Positions 28,117 through 35,886 of a stretch of 64,000 bases of DNA are shown piece by piece. Each line of letters starts with the position of its first letter. Positions within the stretch are counted from its first letter, which is position 1. This DNA is from Streptomyces sp. HUAS CB01. Its GTDB lineage: Bacteria > Actinomycetota > Actinomycetes > Streptomycetales > Streptomycetaceae. The stretch lies in the NCBI RefSeq assembly GCF_030406905.1, contig NZ_CP129137.1:2855001-2919000 (forward strand), written 5' to 3'. The translations under genes were made by a program, and so were the position numbers. A model generated the notes under the pieces. The model searched no databases. It saw nothing but the letters and a program-made list of their open reading frames with translations, and had not been told where the DNA came from.

Positions 28117-28332
28117 TTACTGGTTGATCGTGATGGACTGGGTCGCCTCGGAGGCCGCGACGGCGTCCGGGGAGTCGACGTTGGCGGCGAGCGACTCGTT
28201 GTGGGCGCTGACGTAGGCGATCCGCTCGCTCACGTTCGTCGTCCGGACGAAGTTGAACCGGAGCCGGCCCAGGGCCTCGCGCCCGGGCAGCAGCTCGGCT
28301 GCGGCCTCGGCGTTGAGCTGGTCGTTGTTCAT
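28117..28332 (-). CDS. Cassette peptide 4 (next to the protease gene)
   Basis: A 71-aa paralogue with the same N-terminal 54 residues as peptide 3 and a distinct tail, PDAVAASEATQSITINQ. AGAGGGG lies 6 nt before ATG 28332, identical to copy 3. The stop is 65 nt from the GTG of the metalloprotease gene. No Cys, Trp or double-glycine is present, so classical lanthipeptide or bacteriocin processing is not indicated. Confidence 0.8.
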   Translation of the reverse strand: MNNDQLNAEAAAELLPGREALGRLRFNFVRTTNVSERIAYVSAHNESLAANVDSPDAVAASEATQSITINQ

Positions 28333-28361
28333 GGAGAACCCCTCTCGGGAGGAAGCGCCGG

Positions 28362-28577
28362 CTACTGGCTGACGCTGATGGACTGGGCGGCGGACGAGGC
28401 CGCGATGGCGTACGGGGAGTCGACGTTGGCGGCGAGCGACTCGTTGTGGGCGCTGACGTAGGCGATCCGCTCGCTCACGTTCGTCGTCCGGACGAAGTTG
28501 AACCGGAGCCGGCCCAGGGCCTCGCGCCCGGGCAGCAGCTCGGCTGCGGCCTCGGCGTTGAGCTGGTCGTTGTTCAT
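28362..28577 (-). CDS. Cassette peptide 3
   Basis: A 71-aa paralogue. Its first 54 residues are identical to peptide 4, including MNNDQLNAE and the shared AAAELLPGREALGRL block. The tail ends PYAIAASSAAQSISVSQ, as in peptide 2. So it combines the front of copy 4 with the back of copy 2, a mosaic expected from recombination between tandem copies. The ribosome site AGAGGGG is 6 nt before ATG 28577. Confidence 0.8.
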   Translation of the reverse strand: MNNDQLNAEAAAELLPGREALGRLRFNFVRTTNVSERIAYVSAHNESLAANVDSPYAIAASSAAQSISVSQ

Positions 28578-28606
28578 GGAGAACCCCTCTCGGGAGGAAG
28601 CGCCGG

Positions 28607-28822
28607 CTACTGGCTGACGCTGATGGACTGGGCGGCGGACGAGGCCGCGATGGCGTACGGGGAGTTGATGTTGGTCGCGAGCGACTCGTTGTGGGCGCTG
28701 ACGTAGGCGATCCGCTCGCTCACGTTCGTCGTCCGGACGAAGTTGAACCGGAGCCGGCCCAGGGCCTCGCGTCCCGGCAGCAGCTCCGCGGCGGCCTCGG
28801 CCTCGAGTTCTTGGACGTTCAT
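28607..28822 (-). CDS. Cassette peptide 2
   Basis: A 71-aa paralogue. It starts MNVQELEAE, then the same AAAELLPGREALGRLRFNFV block, RTTNVSERIAYVSAHNESLA, and a tail reading TNINSPYAIAASSAAQSISVSQ in two parts (TNINSPYA, IAASSAAQSISVSQ). The ribosome site GAGGGG lies before ATG 28822. The constant N-terminal ~50 residues and changing C-terminal ~20 suggest a leader and core, as in ribosomal peptide precursors. That is an inference. Confidence 0.8.
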   Translation of the reverse strand: MNVQELEAEAAAELLPGREALGRLRFNFVRTTNVSERIAYVSAHNESLATNINSPYAIAASSAAQSISVSQ

Positions 28823-28853
28823 GGTGGAAACCCCTCTTCGGGAGGAAGCGCCG

Positions 28854-29072
28854 CTACTGGCGGACGCTGATGGACTGGGAGGCGTCGGAGGCCGCGACGG
28901 CGTCCGGCGAGCAGACGTTGGCCGCGAGCGACTCGTTGTGGGCGTCGACGTAGGCGATCCGCTCGCTCACGCTCGTGGTCCTGACGAAGTTGAACCGGAG
29001 CCGGCCCAGGGCCTCGCGCCCGGGCAGCAGCTCCGCGGCGGCCTCGGCGTCCAGTTCTCGCATGCCAAGCAT
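28854..29072 (-). CDS. Cassette peptide 1 (first in the operon; carries one Cys)
   Basis: A 72-aa peptide, MLGMRELDAE followed by the constant block AAAELLPGREALGRLRFNFV. It then has RTTSVSERIAYVDAHNESLA and a variable tail with ANVCSPDAVAAS and QSISVRQ. It is the only copy with a cysteine. No signal peptide or membrane segment is seen, so export would depend on a dedicated machine. The ATG at 29072 has AAAGGA 7 nt upstream; ATG 29063 is an alternative. It leads a run of four paralogues followed by the metalloprotease. Confidence 0.8.
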   Translation of the reverse strand: MLGMRELDAEAAAELLPGREALGRLRFNFVRTTSVSERIAYVDAHNESLAANVCSPDAVAASDASQSISVRQ

Positions 29073-29378
29073 GGGTGGGTCCTTTGCGCGTAGGGCATGG
29101 GCGGACGGCGCCCGTTCCCGAACGCGTCCATCCATGCCGGACGATCTGTCTGACGAGATTGGACAGTAGGGCCGCGGCCATCCCCCGACAAGGGAACGGA
29201 ACTTCCCGCATTTCACGGCCGCGGCGCCTCGCGACCACCCAAACCGCAGGTCAGAGAAGCGGAGTGTCAGGCCGTCACTGATGCGGGCCCACCCGAAGCC
29301 TCACCCGATCGGCCCAGCTCCGTGAATTTCCAACGACGATGACGGGGCCCCTCATGGCTATCCTCCGTGCCTCAAGAC
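29073..29378. other. 306-bp promoter region of the peptide operon
   Basis: Non-coding space between two outward-pointing genes: the first peptide gene (minus) and the 86-aa gene in inverted repeat B (plus). It must hold both promoters. A short inverted repeat CTGTC...GGACAG lies near 29148-29166. I see no confident -10/-35 pair. Confidence 0.45.
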
Positions 29379-29676
29379 GGGTGAACCGCCCGAAACCTCC
29401 GTGAGAGGGGTGCACGTGCTCGTCGTTCCAGGTGCGCTCGCGACCGCCGTCGTCCGGGACCGGACGGGAGAGCCGGTGGTCCTGCTGTCCGGTGAACTCC
29501 CCTCCGCCCTCACCCCCTCCGGCGTCCAGGAACTGCTCAACCTGGCCGCCGCCGTACTCGAAGCAGAGGAACTGGAACTCTTCCGGCGCTGCCTCTCGGC
29601 ACTGAGTTGCGGCGAGAAACTCCGGGAAACCCGCATCGAGGTCAGCGGAGCCGTACTGACCATCTACCGCAGCTGA
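29379..29676 (+). repeat. Inverted repeat B, copy 1
   Basis: About 295 bp, from GGGTGAACCGCC to the gene stop, are nearly identical in inverted orientation at 30471-30768. Homology stops within a few bases of the stop codon on each side. The two copies flank a small secreted-protein gene. Confidence 0.9.
29416..29676 (+). CDS. Hypothetical 86-aa protein, inverted-repeat copy 1
   Basis: A small soluble protein starting VLVVPGALATAVVRDRTGEP and containing VVLLSGELPSALTPSGVQEL and LRETRIEVSGAVLTIYRS. The alternating beta/helix pattern is compact and single-domain, but I cannot place it in a family; a STAS-like fold is only a guess. GTG 29416 is preferred because AGAGGGG lies 5 nt before it; GTG 29401 is in frame. 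An almost identical copy is encoded at 30471-30731 on the other strand, differing at least in the last residue (Ser/Asp). Confidence 0.65.
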   Translation: MLVVPGALATAVVRDRTGEPVVLLSGELPSALTPSGVQELLNLAAAVLEAEELELFRRCLSALSCGEKLRETRIEVSGAVLTIYRS

Positions 29677-30064
29677 ACGGCGGACCGACTGCACACAACA
29701 CGGGTCGCATTGCATGCGAAAGCGCAATTCCCCGGCAGCAATTCCCGACGCCCCCGCACCCGGAGCAGCTTTTCGTCCACTCAGGACCCGGTGCACCTCC
29801 GTCACATTTCGCCAATTCTCACCACCTGCCCAACCAGCCTGCGAAACGCCGGAGTTGGATCACCCTCGCGAGTGTTTCACGAAACCGCCGCCATGCTCTC
29901 CGAAATCCCCTCCAACCAAAGCTCAGGGCCGGTTCACGGGGTTTCTGCAGCAGCGGACCGCCATGCGCCGACAGGACCTCCGTCCGCAAAAGCGCGAATG
30001 AACGGGATTCGGGATCCGCGTATGGTCCGGAGGGCCACCAGAAATACCTCGAACCAGGAGAAAA
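29677..30064. other. 388-bp stretch without a gene, lower GC than surroundings
   Basis: This space precedes the small secreted-protein gene and is visibly richer in A and T than the rest of the window. A short inverted repeat ATTGC/GCAAT lies at 29709-29728. It presumably contains the promoter of the gene at 30065. The base composition suggests foreign origin or a regulatory role. Confidence 0.45.
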
Positions 30065-30385
30065 ATGGTGAGAACATTCGCACGCGTCTTTGCGACGGCG
30101 GCCCTGGCCGCCACCGCGGCCGCCATTCCCCTGTCGGGAACGGCGATGGCCGCACCGGCCCATTCACCGGTCGCGGCCCACCAGTTCCGCGACGTCGACC
30201 GATGCACCGATTTCGGCCGGAGGCACGCGGGGCACCACGCCCGGGACCGCCACCGGAACCGGTGGGACCGCGACTGCCGGTACCGCTGGGACCGTCGGCC
30301 CGCGCACAGGGCGCACTGGTACGACGCCTACGGCAGATACCGCACCCACGCCTGGTACGGCTGGGACTGCGGTCGCCGGATCTGA
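30065..30385 (+). CDS. Small secreted His/Arg/Trp-rich protein
   Basis: A 106-aa precursor with a Sec signal (VRTFARVFATAALAATAAA, cut near AMAAPA). The mature ~75 residues are very basic and aromatic, with repeated RW/RH/WD motifs (RHRNRWDRDCRYRWD) and only two Cys (plus one nearer the signal, DRCTDF). ATG 30065 has AGGAG 5 nt upstream. It lies between the two copies of inverted repeat B. No family is recognised. A cationic, Trp-rich secreted polypeptide could be antimicrobial or wall-binding, but that is speculation. Confidence 0.7.
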   Translation: MVRTFARVFATAALAATAAAIPLSGTAMAAPAHSPVAAHQFRDVDRCTDFGRRHAGHHARDRHRNRWDRDCRYRWDRRPAHRAHWYDAYGRYRTHAWYGWDCGRRI

Positions 30386-30470
30386 TCCGGCCCGATTCGC
30401 CGCCCGATCCGAGGGGCGGTCGGCGTGGGCTCCCGGAGACGGCTCCCGGGAGCCCGCTGCCGTTCGGCGG

Positions 30471-30731
30471 TCAGTCGCGGTAGATGGTCAGTACGGCTCC
30501 GCTGACCTCGATGCGGGTTTCCCGGAGTTTCTCGCCGCAACTCAGTGCCGAGAGGCAGCGCCGGAAGAGTTCCAGTTCCTCTGCTTCGAGTACGGCGGCG
30601 GCCAGGTTGAGCAGTTCCTGGACGCCGGAGGGGGTGAGGGCGGAGGGGAGTTCACCGGACAGCAGGACCACCGGCTCTCCCGTCCGGTCCCGGACGACGG
30701 CGGTCGCGAGCGCACCTGGAACGACGAGCAC
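30471..30731 (-). CDS. Hypothetical 86-aa protein, inverted-repeat copy 2
   Basis: Mirror copy of the protein at 29416-29676, with the same length, same likely GTG start behind AGAGGGG, and the same core (GELPSALTPSGVQELLNLAA). It ends TIYRD instead of TIYRS. The near-identity of both DNA and protein indicates a recent duplication or ongoing conversion. Confidence 0.65.
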   Translation of the reverse strand: MLVVPGALATAVVRDRTGEPVVLLSGELPSALTPSGVQELLNLAAAVLEAEELELFRRCLSALSCGEKLRETRIEVSGAVLTIYRD

Positions 30732-30768
30732 GTGCACCCCTCTCACGGAGGCTTCGGGCGGTTCACCC
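30471..30768 (-). repeat. Inverted repeat B, copy 2
   Basis: Inverted counterpart of 29379-29676. The loop between the copies (~795 bp) carries the small secreted protein gene. Confidence 0.9.
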
Positions 30769-30903
30769 ACCCGCGGAGGTGAGCGTAGACCCCCAATCGA
30801 CACTATTTCCGGCCGATCTGATACTTCGCCAGCAAATGCATCAAAGGGGCGCGGCATGCGTGCTACCGCCCCGAAGTCTCCGATCCCCATCGAAATGTCA
30901 CGG

Positions 30904-31416
30904 CCGATGACGGTGCGGGGTGGGTTTCAGTCGGGGGCGGTCGCGGGGTCGGTGCCGGTTTCCCGGGTGGTGTCGGCGTCCGTGCCGGTGTCTGTGTCTG
31001 TGCTGGCGTCTGCGTCTGTGCCGGTGGTGCGGGTGTTGCGGAGGAGGGATTCGACGAGTGCGGTGACGTGGCGGAGGTCGGCGGGGGACAGTCGCTGGAC
31101 GCTGGCGATGAGGGTGGCGACCTCGGGGTCGGCGGTGGTGCCGGGCGTCTCCTCGAAGTAGAGGTGGATCCCGCAGGCTTCGGCGGCGGCTCTGCGTACC
31201 GTGTCGAGGGGTAGTTCCAGTCCTCTGGCCAGGCCCTCGAGGGTGGCCTGCTGGGGCATGCGGGTGAGCGGTCCGGCGGTGGCCAGGTGGTGCACGGTGG
31301 AACGCGGGATGCCGCCCCGCCGGGCCGCGTCGCCGTAGGACCAGCCCTGCTGCTCCAGCCGGCTCTTCACCAATTCCTGCAGTGCGTTGGCCACGCGGTG
31401 GATTCTGCCTGCCGTG
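30904..31416 (-). repeat. Inverted repeat A, copy 2 (513 bp)
   Basis: Inverted counterpart of 23877-24389. The two copies delimit a 6.5-kb segment that includes the IS3 remnant, the peptide cassette and inverted repeat B. Confidence 0.9.
30927..31394 (-). CDS. Small XRE-type helix-turn-helix regulator, copy 2
   Basis: A 155-aa regulator nearly identical to the one at 23899-24366, with the same GTG start context (AGAATCCACCGC before GTG). It differs by Ala for Val in SYGDAARR and in the repeat-encoded tail (TDADASTDTDTGTD). Both copies keep an open reading frame, so both may be made and bind the same operators. Confidence 0.85.
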   Translation of the reverse strand: MANALQELVKSRLEQQGWSYGDAARRGGIPRSTVHHLATAGPLTRMPQQATLEGLARGLELPLDTVRRAAAEACGIHLYFEETPGTTADPEVATLIASVQRLSPADLRHVTALVESLLRNTRTTGTDADASTDTDTGTDADTTRETGTDPATAPD

Positions 31417-31922
31417 CCGCCGGATGACCAAACTCCGGCGAAGGGATCGCGCCGGAGACCTCGGGAGAGGCTCCCGCCCCCGATGGATGGGACGCGTCGT
31501 CCAAACTCACTGGACACACGACGGCGCACCGGGCGCCGCCCCACCGGTGCCCGGCGCCCCGGCCGCGACGATCCGCCGCCTCCCGGGCCGCGCGCCGGCC
31601 GACGACTCCGGATGCCCTTGCGATCACGCCCCCGCTCCGAGACCCTGTCCTGTGAGTCCGCGGACCCAAGGGGTCAGCGGGCTCAAACAGTTGCGACTTG
31701 GGGTGATTCGAGGGAATTCTCCCGTCGCAGTCTGCCCGGGGTGGGGGTCCCGTTCACGAACGAACGCGGAGACGGGCATCATGCAACCGGAAGACCATCG
31801 TCTTATGTCTACGGATACGGTGGCCTGCCACTGATGCATCCGGTACCGGCCGGCTTAGGGGAGCCCCGGCCCGGAGACGACCGAACGATCACGCAGCCAG
31901 CAGGCATGCGGGGGGATGAAAG
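31417..31922. other. 506-bp upstream region of cslA
   Basis: Long non-coding leader between the outward-pointing HTH copy and cslA. It contains a 12-bp palindrome CGTTCACGAACG (31751-31762). I recognise no riboswitch or sigma-factor consensus with confidence. Because cslA is developmentally controlled, operators are expected here. Confidence 0.4.
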
Positions 31923-33866
31923 ATGACGTCGACGCCGAACGGCGCCCGGCAGCAGGAAGACGACCCTTCCCGGACCACGCAGCTTCGGGTTCCCCCGCAG
32001 CTCAGGACAGGGGGCCACCGGCTGCGCCCCAAGAAGGCGCTGCCGAGATACGACTACGAGCACTACAGCCGGCTGGCCGGTCCCCTGACCCAGCCGGACC
32101 CGTCGAAACCGTACAAGGTGCAGTACCGCTCGCTGCTGTCGCAGGAGCCGCACCGCATCCGCGCCGCGCTGCTCCTGGGCGCCGCGCCGCTGGTGTCCCT
32201 GGGCCTGTTCGCCTGGCTGATGCAGCCGCAGCACTGGACCGAGCGCGACCCCAATCTGAACAACGAACTGCTGCTCTGGCTCGACATCGTCATGCTCGTC
32301 TCGATCGGACTGATCGAGCTCTTCCGCACGATGAACGTCCTGTCGAACGCGCATGCGACGCTCGTCGCCCGTGACCCGATCCCCGTCGTGCCGGAGTCCG
32401 GCACCCGCGTCGCCTTCCTCACCTCCTTCGTGCCGGGCAAGGAGCCCCTGGAGATGGTGACGAAGACGCTCGAGGCGGCCGTGAAGATCCGTCACCGCGG
32501 CCTGATGCACGTGTGGCTGCTCGACGAGGGCGACGACCCGGCCGTCAAGGAGGTCTGCGCACGGCTCGGCGTCCACCACTTCTCCCGCAAGGGCATAGCC
32601 AAGTGGAACCAGGAGAAGGGCGCCCACCGGGCCAAGACCAAGCACGGCAACTACAACGCCTGGCTCGAGGCGCACGGCGGCGACTACGACTTCTTCGCGT
32701 CCGTCGACACCGACCACGTACCGCTGCCGAACTACCTGGAGCGCATGCTCGGGTACTTCCGCGACCCGGACGTCGGTTTCGTCATCGGCCCGCAGGTCTA
32801 CGGCAACTACGACACGTTCGTCACCAAGGCCGCCGAGTCCCAGCAGTTCCTCTTCCACGCCCTGATCCAGCGCGCCGGCAACCGCTACGGCGCCCCCATG
32901 TTCGTCGGCACCTCCAACGCCGTGCGCATCAGCGCCATCAAGCAGATCGGCGGCCTGTACGACTCGATCACCGAGGACATGGCCACCGGCTTCGAGATGC
33001 ACCGGGCCAGGAACCCGGCCTCCGGCAACAAGTGGCGCTCCGTCTACACCCCGGACGTGCTGGCCGTCGGTGAGGGCCCGTCCGCCTGGACCGACTTCTT
33101 CACCCAGCAGCTGCGCTGGTCCCGCGGCACGTACGAGACGATCCTCAAGCAGTACTGGAAGGGCTTCGGCACGCTGCCCGCCGGCAAGCTCTTCAACTAC
33201 ACGATGATGATCATCTTCTATCCGATGTCCGCCCTCAACTGGATCCTGGCGGCACTCAGCTGCGCGCTGTTCCTGGGCATGGGCGCCTCGGGTGTGCAGA
33301 TCGACCCGGCCATCTGGATGATGCTGTACGGCAACGCCTCGGCCCTGCAGATCGGCCTCTACATCTGGAACCGCCGCCACAACGTGTCGCCCCACGAGCC
33401 GGAGGGCTCGGGCGGCCTGGCCGGCATGGTGATGTCCGCGCTCTCCGCGCCGATCTACGCGCGCTCCCTGATGGACGCCGTGCTGCGCCGCAAGAGCAAG
33501 TTCGTGGTGACGCCCAAGGGCGACTCCTCCAGCCCCGACACGCTCTTCGGCACCTTCCGCATCCACCTCTTCTTCATCCTGGTCTTCGGCGGCTCGCTCG
33601 CCTCCTCGTTCTGGTTCGGGCACGACCACCCGGCGATGATCACCTGGGCCGGTCTGGCCCTGCTGATCACGGCGGCGCCCATCTTCGCCTGGCGGTACAC
33701 CATCCGCGAGGAGAAGAAGAAGCGGAAGGGGCGGCGCCGGGCCAAGCCGGGGACAGGAGGCGGGGCCTCCGGGGCCGTGCCGCCGGCCGCCCGTGAGCAG
33801 CAGCCGCACCAGTCGGCCCCCGCGGACCAGACCATGCAGATCGCCCTTGGGGGACGTAAGAAATGA
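31923..33866 (+). CDS. cslA: Cellulose-synthase-like glycosyltransferase CslA
   Basis: Processive GT2 membrane glycosyltransferase of 647 aa, making a beta-glucan-type polymer at hyphal tips. The catalytic motifs are complete: DxD in ASVDTDHVPLP, TED in SITEDMATG, and QxxRW in QQLRWSRG. Membrane segments flank the catalytic domain (two near 85-140 and several from ~420 on). The N-terminus is cytoplasmic and Gln/Arg-rich. It ends with a Lys/Arg-rich tail. It overlaps glxA by ATGA. In Streptomyces this pair is required for aerial development and tip glycan deposition, which is known for the family and not shown here. Confidence 0.95.
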   Translation: MTSTPNGARQQEDDPSRTTQLRVPPQLRTGGHRLRPKKALPRYDYEHYSRLAGPLTQPDPSKPYKVQYRSLLSQEPHRIRAALLLGAAPLVSLGLFAWLMQPQHWTERDPNLNNELLLWLDIVMLVSIGLIELFRTMNVLSNAHATLVARDPIPVVPESGTRVAFLTSFVPGKEPLEMVTKTLEAAVKIRHRGLMHVWLLDEGDDPAVKEVCARLGVHHFSRKGIAKWNQEKGAHRAKTKHGNYNAWLEAHGGDYDFFASVDTDHVPLPNYLERMLGYFRDPDVGFVIGPQVYGNYDTFVTKAAESQQFLFHALIQRAGNRYGAPMFVGTSNAVRISAIKQIGGLYDSITEDMATGFEMHRARNPASGNKWRSVYTPDVLAVGEGPSAWTDFFTQQLRWSRGTYETILKQYWKGFGTLPAGKLFNYTMMIIFYPMSALNWILAALSCALFLGMGASGVQIDPAIWMMLYGNASALQIGLYIWNRRHNVSPHEPEGSGGLAGMVMSALSAPIYARSLMDAVLRRKSKFVVTPKGDSSSPDTLFGTFRIHLFFILVFGGSLASSFWFGHDHPAMITWAGLALLITAAPIFAWRYTIREEKKKRKGRRRAKPGTGGGASGAVPPAAREQQPHQSAPADQTMQIALGGRKK

Positions 33867-35815
33867 GCGCACTTCCCGTCCGGCCGAACCACCGCAAGAA
33901 CCGGGCCCGACGGATCCTGATCGGCGCGGCTGTCGTGGCGGCGATCGCCGGGTTCAACGGGCCGGCGATGTACCGGTACGGCTCGGAGCAGTACCACGAG
34001 TACAAGATCAACCGGCCCGAGTACAAGGCGGCGAACGGCCACTGGGACTACCTCGACGTTCCCGACAAGTACAAGATCAACACGATCCACGCGGCACTGC
34101 TGCACACCGGCAAGGTGCTGCTGATCGCGGGCTCCGGCAACAACCAGAAGAACTTCGACGCCAAGAAGTTCGAGTCGGTGCTGTGGGATCCGAAGACGAA
34201 CGACTTCACGCACATACCCACGCCCAAGGACATGTTCTGCGCCGGGCACACCCAGCTGCCCGACGGCAAGCTGCTGGTCGCGGGCGGCACCAAGCGGTAC
34301 GAGAAGCTCCAGGGTGACGTCACCAAGGCCGGCGGCCTGATGATCGTCCACAACGAGGACCCGGACAAGCCGATCACCCTGCCCGCGGGCACCAAGTTCA
34401 CCGGCAAGAAGAACGGCAAGACGTTCGTCTCCAAGGACCCGGTCCTCGTCGAGAAGGCGAAGAAGGTCTTCGACAAGGAGACCGGGCGCTTCCTGCGCAC
34501 CGAGGCGGGACTCGGCCGGATCTACGTCGAGGCCTCGAAGTCCGGGAAGTCCTACGAGACCGGCACCGAGGACAACTACCGGGTGCACGGCCTCAAGGGC
34601 TCGGACAACCGGAACGTCTACGGCATCGCGCAGAAGCTCGCCCTCGACAAGAAGGACTTCCAGGGCATCAAGGAGGCCTACGAGTTCGACCCGGTCGCGG
34701 AGAAGTACATCACCGTCGACCCGATGAACGAGGCCCGCTGGTACCCGACGCTCACCACGCTCGAGGACGGCAAGGTCCTGTCCCTGTCCGGCCTGGACGA
34801 GATCGGCCAGATCGTCCCGGGCAAGGACGAGATCTACGACCCCAAGACGAAGAAGTGGAAGTACACCGGCTTCGAGCGGCGCTTCCCGACCTACCCCGCG
34901 ATCTTCCTGATGGACAACGGGAAGCTCTTCTACTCCGGCTCCAACGCCGGCTACGGGCCCGCCGACGTCGGCCGTGACCCTGGGGTCTGGGACCTGGACA
35001 CCAACAAGTTCACCAAGGTCCCCGGGCTGAGCGACCCGGACCTGATGGAGACCTCGGCGACCGTGATGCTGCCGCCCGCCCAGGACCAGCGGTTCATGGT
35101 CATCGGCGGCGGCGGGGTCGGCGAGTCCGAGAAGTCCAGCGAGAAGTCCCGGCTGGTCGATCTGAAGGACCCGAAGCCGCGCTTCAAGGACGGCGCCTCC
35201 CTCGACAAGGGCACGCGCTACCCCAGCGCCTCGCTCCTTCCCGACGACAGCGTGCTGGTCACCGGCGGCTCCGAGGACTACCGGGGCCGCAGCGGCTCCA
35301 ACGTGCTGGAGGCACGCACGTACGACCCGAAGTCGGGTGAGTACACACGGGTCGCCGACCCCCGGGTCGGGCGCAACTACCACTCGGGGTCCGTGCTGCT
35401 TCCCGACGGCCGCGTGATGATCTTCGGCTCGGACTCCCTCTTCGGCGACGACGCCAACACCAAGCCGGGTGTCTTCGAGCAGCGGATCGAGATCTACACG
35501 CCGCCCTACCTCTTCCGGGACTCGCGGCCGGAGATCGGTACCGGGCCGAAGAAGATCAAGCGCGGCGGGTCGGCGACGTTCAAGAGCACCGACGCGGCGA
35601 AGCTGAGGTCGGCGAAGCTGATGCGGCCCAGCGCGGTGACGCACGTGACCGATGTCGACCAGCGGTCCATCGCGCTGGAGATGACGAAGACGGCGGGCGG
35701 TTTCGAGGTCACCGTGCCGAAGAACCGCTCCCTCGTCCCGTCCGGCTGGTACATGCTGTTCGTGACGGACGACAAGGGCACCCCGTCGGAGGGCGTCTGG
35801 GTCGAGGTCCCGTAG
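33863..35815 (+). CDS. glxA: Galactose-oxidase-like radical copper oxidase GlxA
   Basis: A membrane-anchored extracellular copper oxidase of 650 aa with one N-terminal membrane helix (~18-34). Kelch-type repeats form the propeller. Candidates for the Cys-Tyr crosslinked cofactor are Cys126 (DMFCAGH) and Tyr294 (NEARWYPTL). Further copper ligands are Tyr506-His507 (RNYHSG) and His594 (VTHVTDVDQ). The C-terminal immunoglobulin-like domain is present. The ATG overlaps the cslA stop by 4 nt. It is thought to act on the CslA glycan. It ends just before a strong bidirectional terminator. Confidence 0.95.
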   Translation: MSALPVRPNHRKNRARRILIGAAVVAAIAGFNGPAMYRYGSEQYHEYKINRPEYKAANGHWDYLDVPDKYKINTIHAALLHTGKVLLIAGSGNNQKNFDAKKFESVLWDPKTNDFTHIPTPKDMFCAGHTQLPDGKLLVAGGTKRYEKLQGDVTKAGGLMIVHNEDPDKPITLPAGTKFTGKKNGKTFVSKDPVLVEKAKKVFDKETGRFLRTEAGLGRIYVEASKSGKSYETGTEDNYRVHGLKGSDNRNVYGIAQKLALDKKDFQGIKEAYEFDPVAEKYITVDPMNEARWYPTLTTLEDGKVLSLSGLDEIGQIVPGKDEIYDPKTKKWKYTGFERRFPTYPAIFLMDNGKLFYSGSNAGYGPADVGRDPGVWDLDTNKFTKVPGLSDPDLMETSATVMLPPAQDQRFMVIGGGGVGESEKSSEKSRLVDLKDPKPRFKDGASLDKGTRYPSASLLPDDSVLVTGGSEDYRGRSGSNVLEARTYDPKSGEYTRVADPRVGRNYHSGSVLLPDGRVMIFGSDSLFGDDANTKPGVFEQRIEIYTPPYLFRDSRPEIGTGPKKIKRGGSATFKSTDAAKLRSAKLMRPSAVTHVTDVDQRSIALEMTKTAGGFEVTVPKNRSLVPSGWYMLFVTDDKGTPSEGVWVEVP

Positions 35816-35835
35816 ACCGGGACGGCAGGACACGA

Positions 35836-35874
35836 CGGAGAAGGGGGCTCCCGCGGCGGGAGCCCCCTTCTCCG
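35836..35874. terminator. Strong bidirectional terminator between glxA and cslZ
   Basis: CGGAGAAGGGGGCTCCC (35836-35852) and GGGAGCCCCCTTCTCCG (35858-35874) form a perfect 17-bp stem with a 5-nt loop, between convergent genes. Confidence 0.92.
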
Positions 35875-35886
35875 TGCTGCGGACGG

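Larger units (their letters stand above)
28117..29072 (-). repeat. Four tandem peptide genes, ~245-bp period
   Basis: Four paralogous genes end at 28117, 28362, 28607 and 28854, spaced 245, 245 and 247 bp. Genes and spacers repeat together. The two genes nearest the protease are nearly identical at DNA level over their first ~165 bases and in the spacer, which points to recent unequal crossing-over or gene conversion. Confidence 0.92.

Noticed and set aside
26210..29072. Daptide-type RiPP cluster
   Set aside because: The protease form is similar, but peptide C-termini end in Gln rather than Thr and the decarboxylase, aminotransferase and methyltransferase genes are missing.
26210..29072. Lanthipeptide or double-glycine bacteriocin
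   Set aside because: Peptides lack Cys (except one), there is no GG cleavage site, and no LanM/LanB or C39 peptidase gene is nearby.
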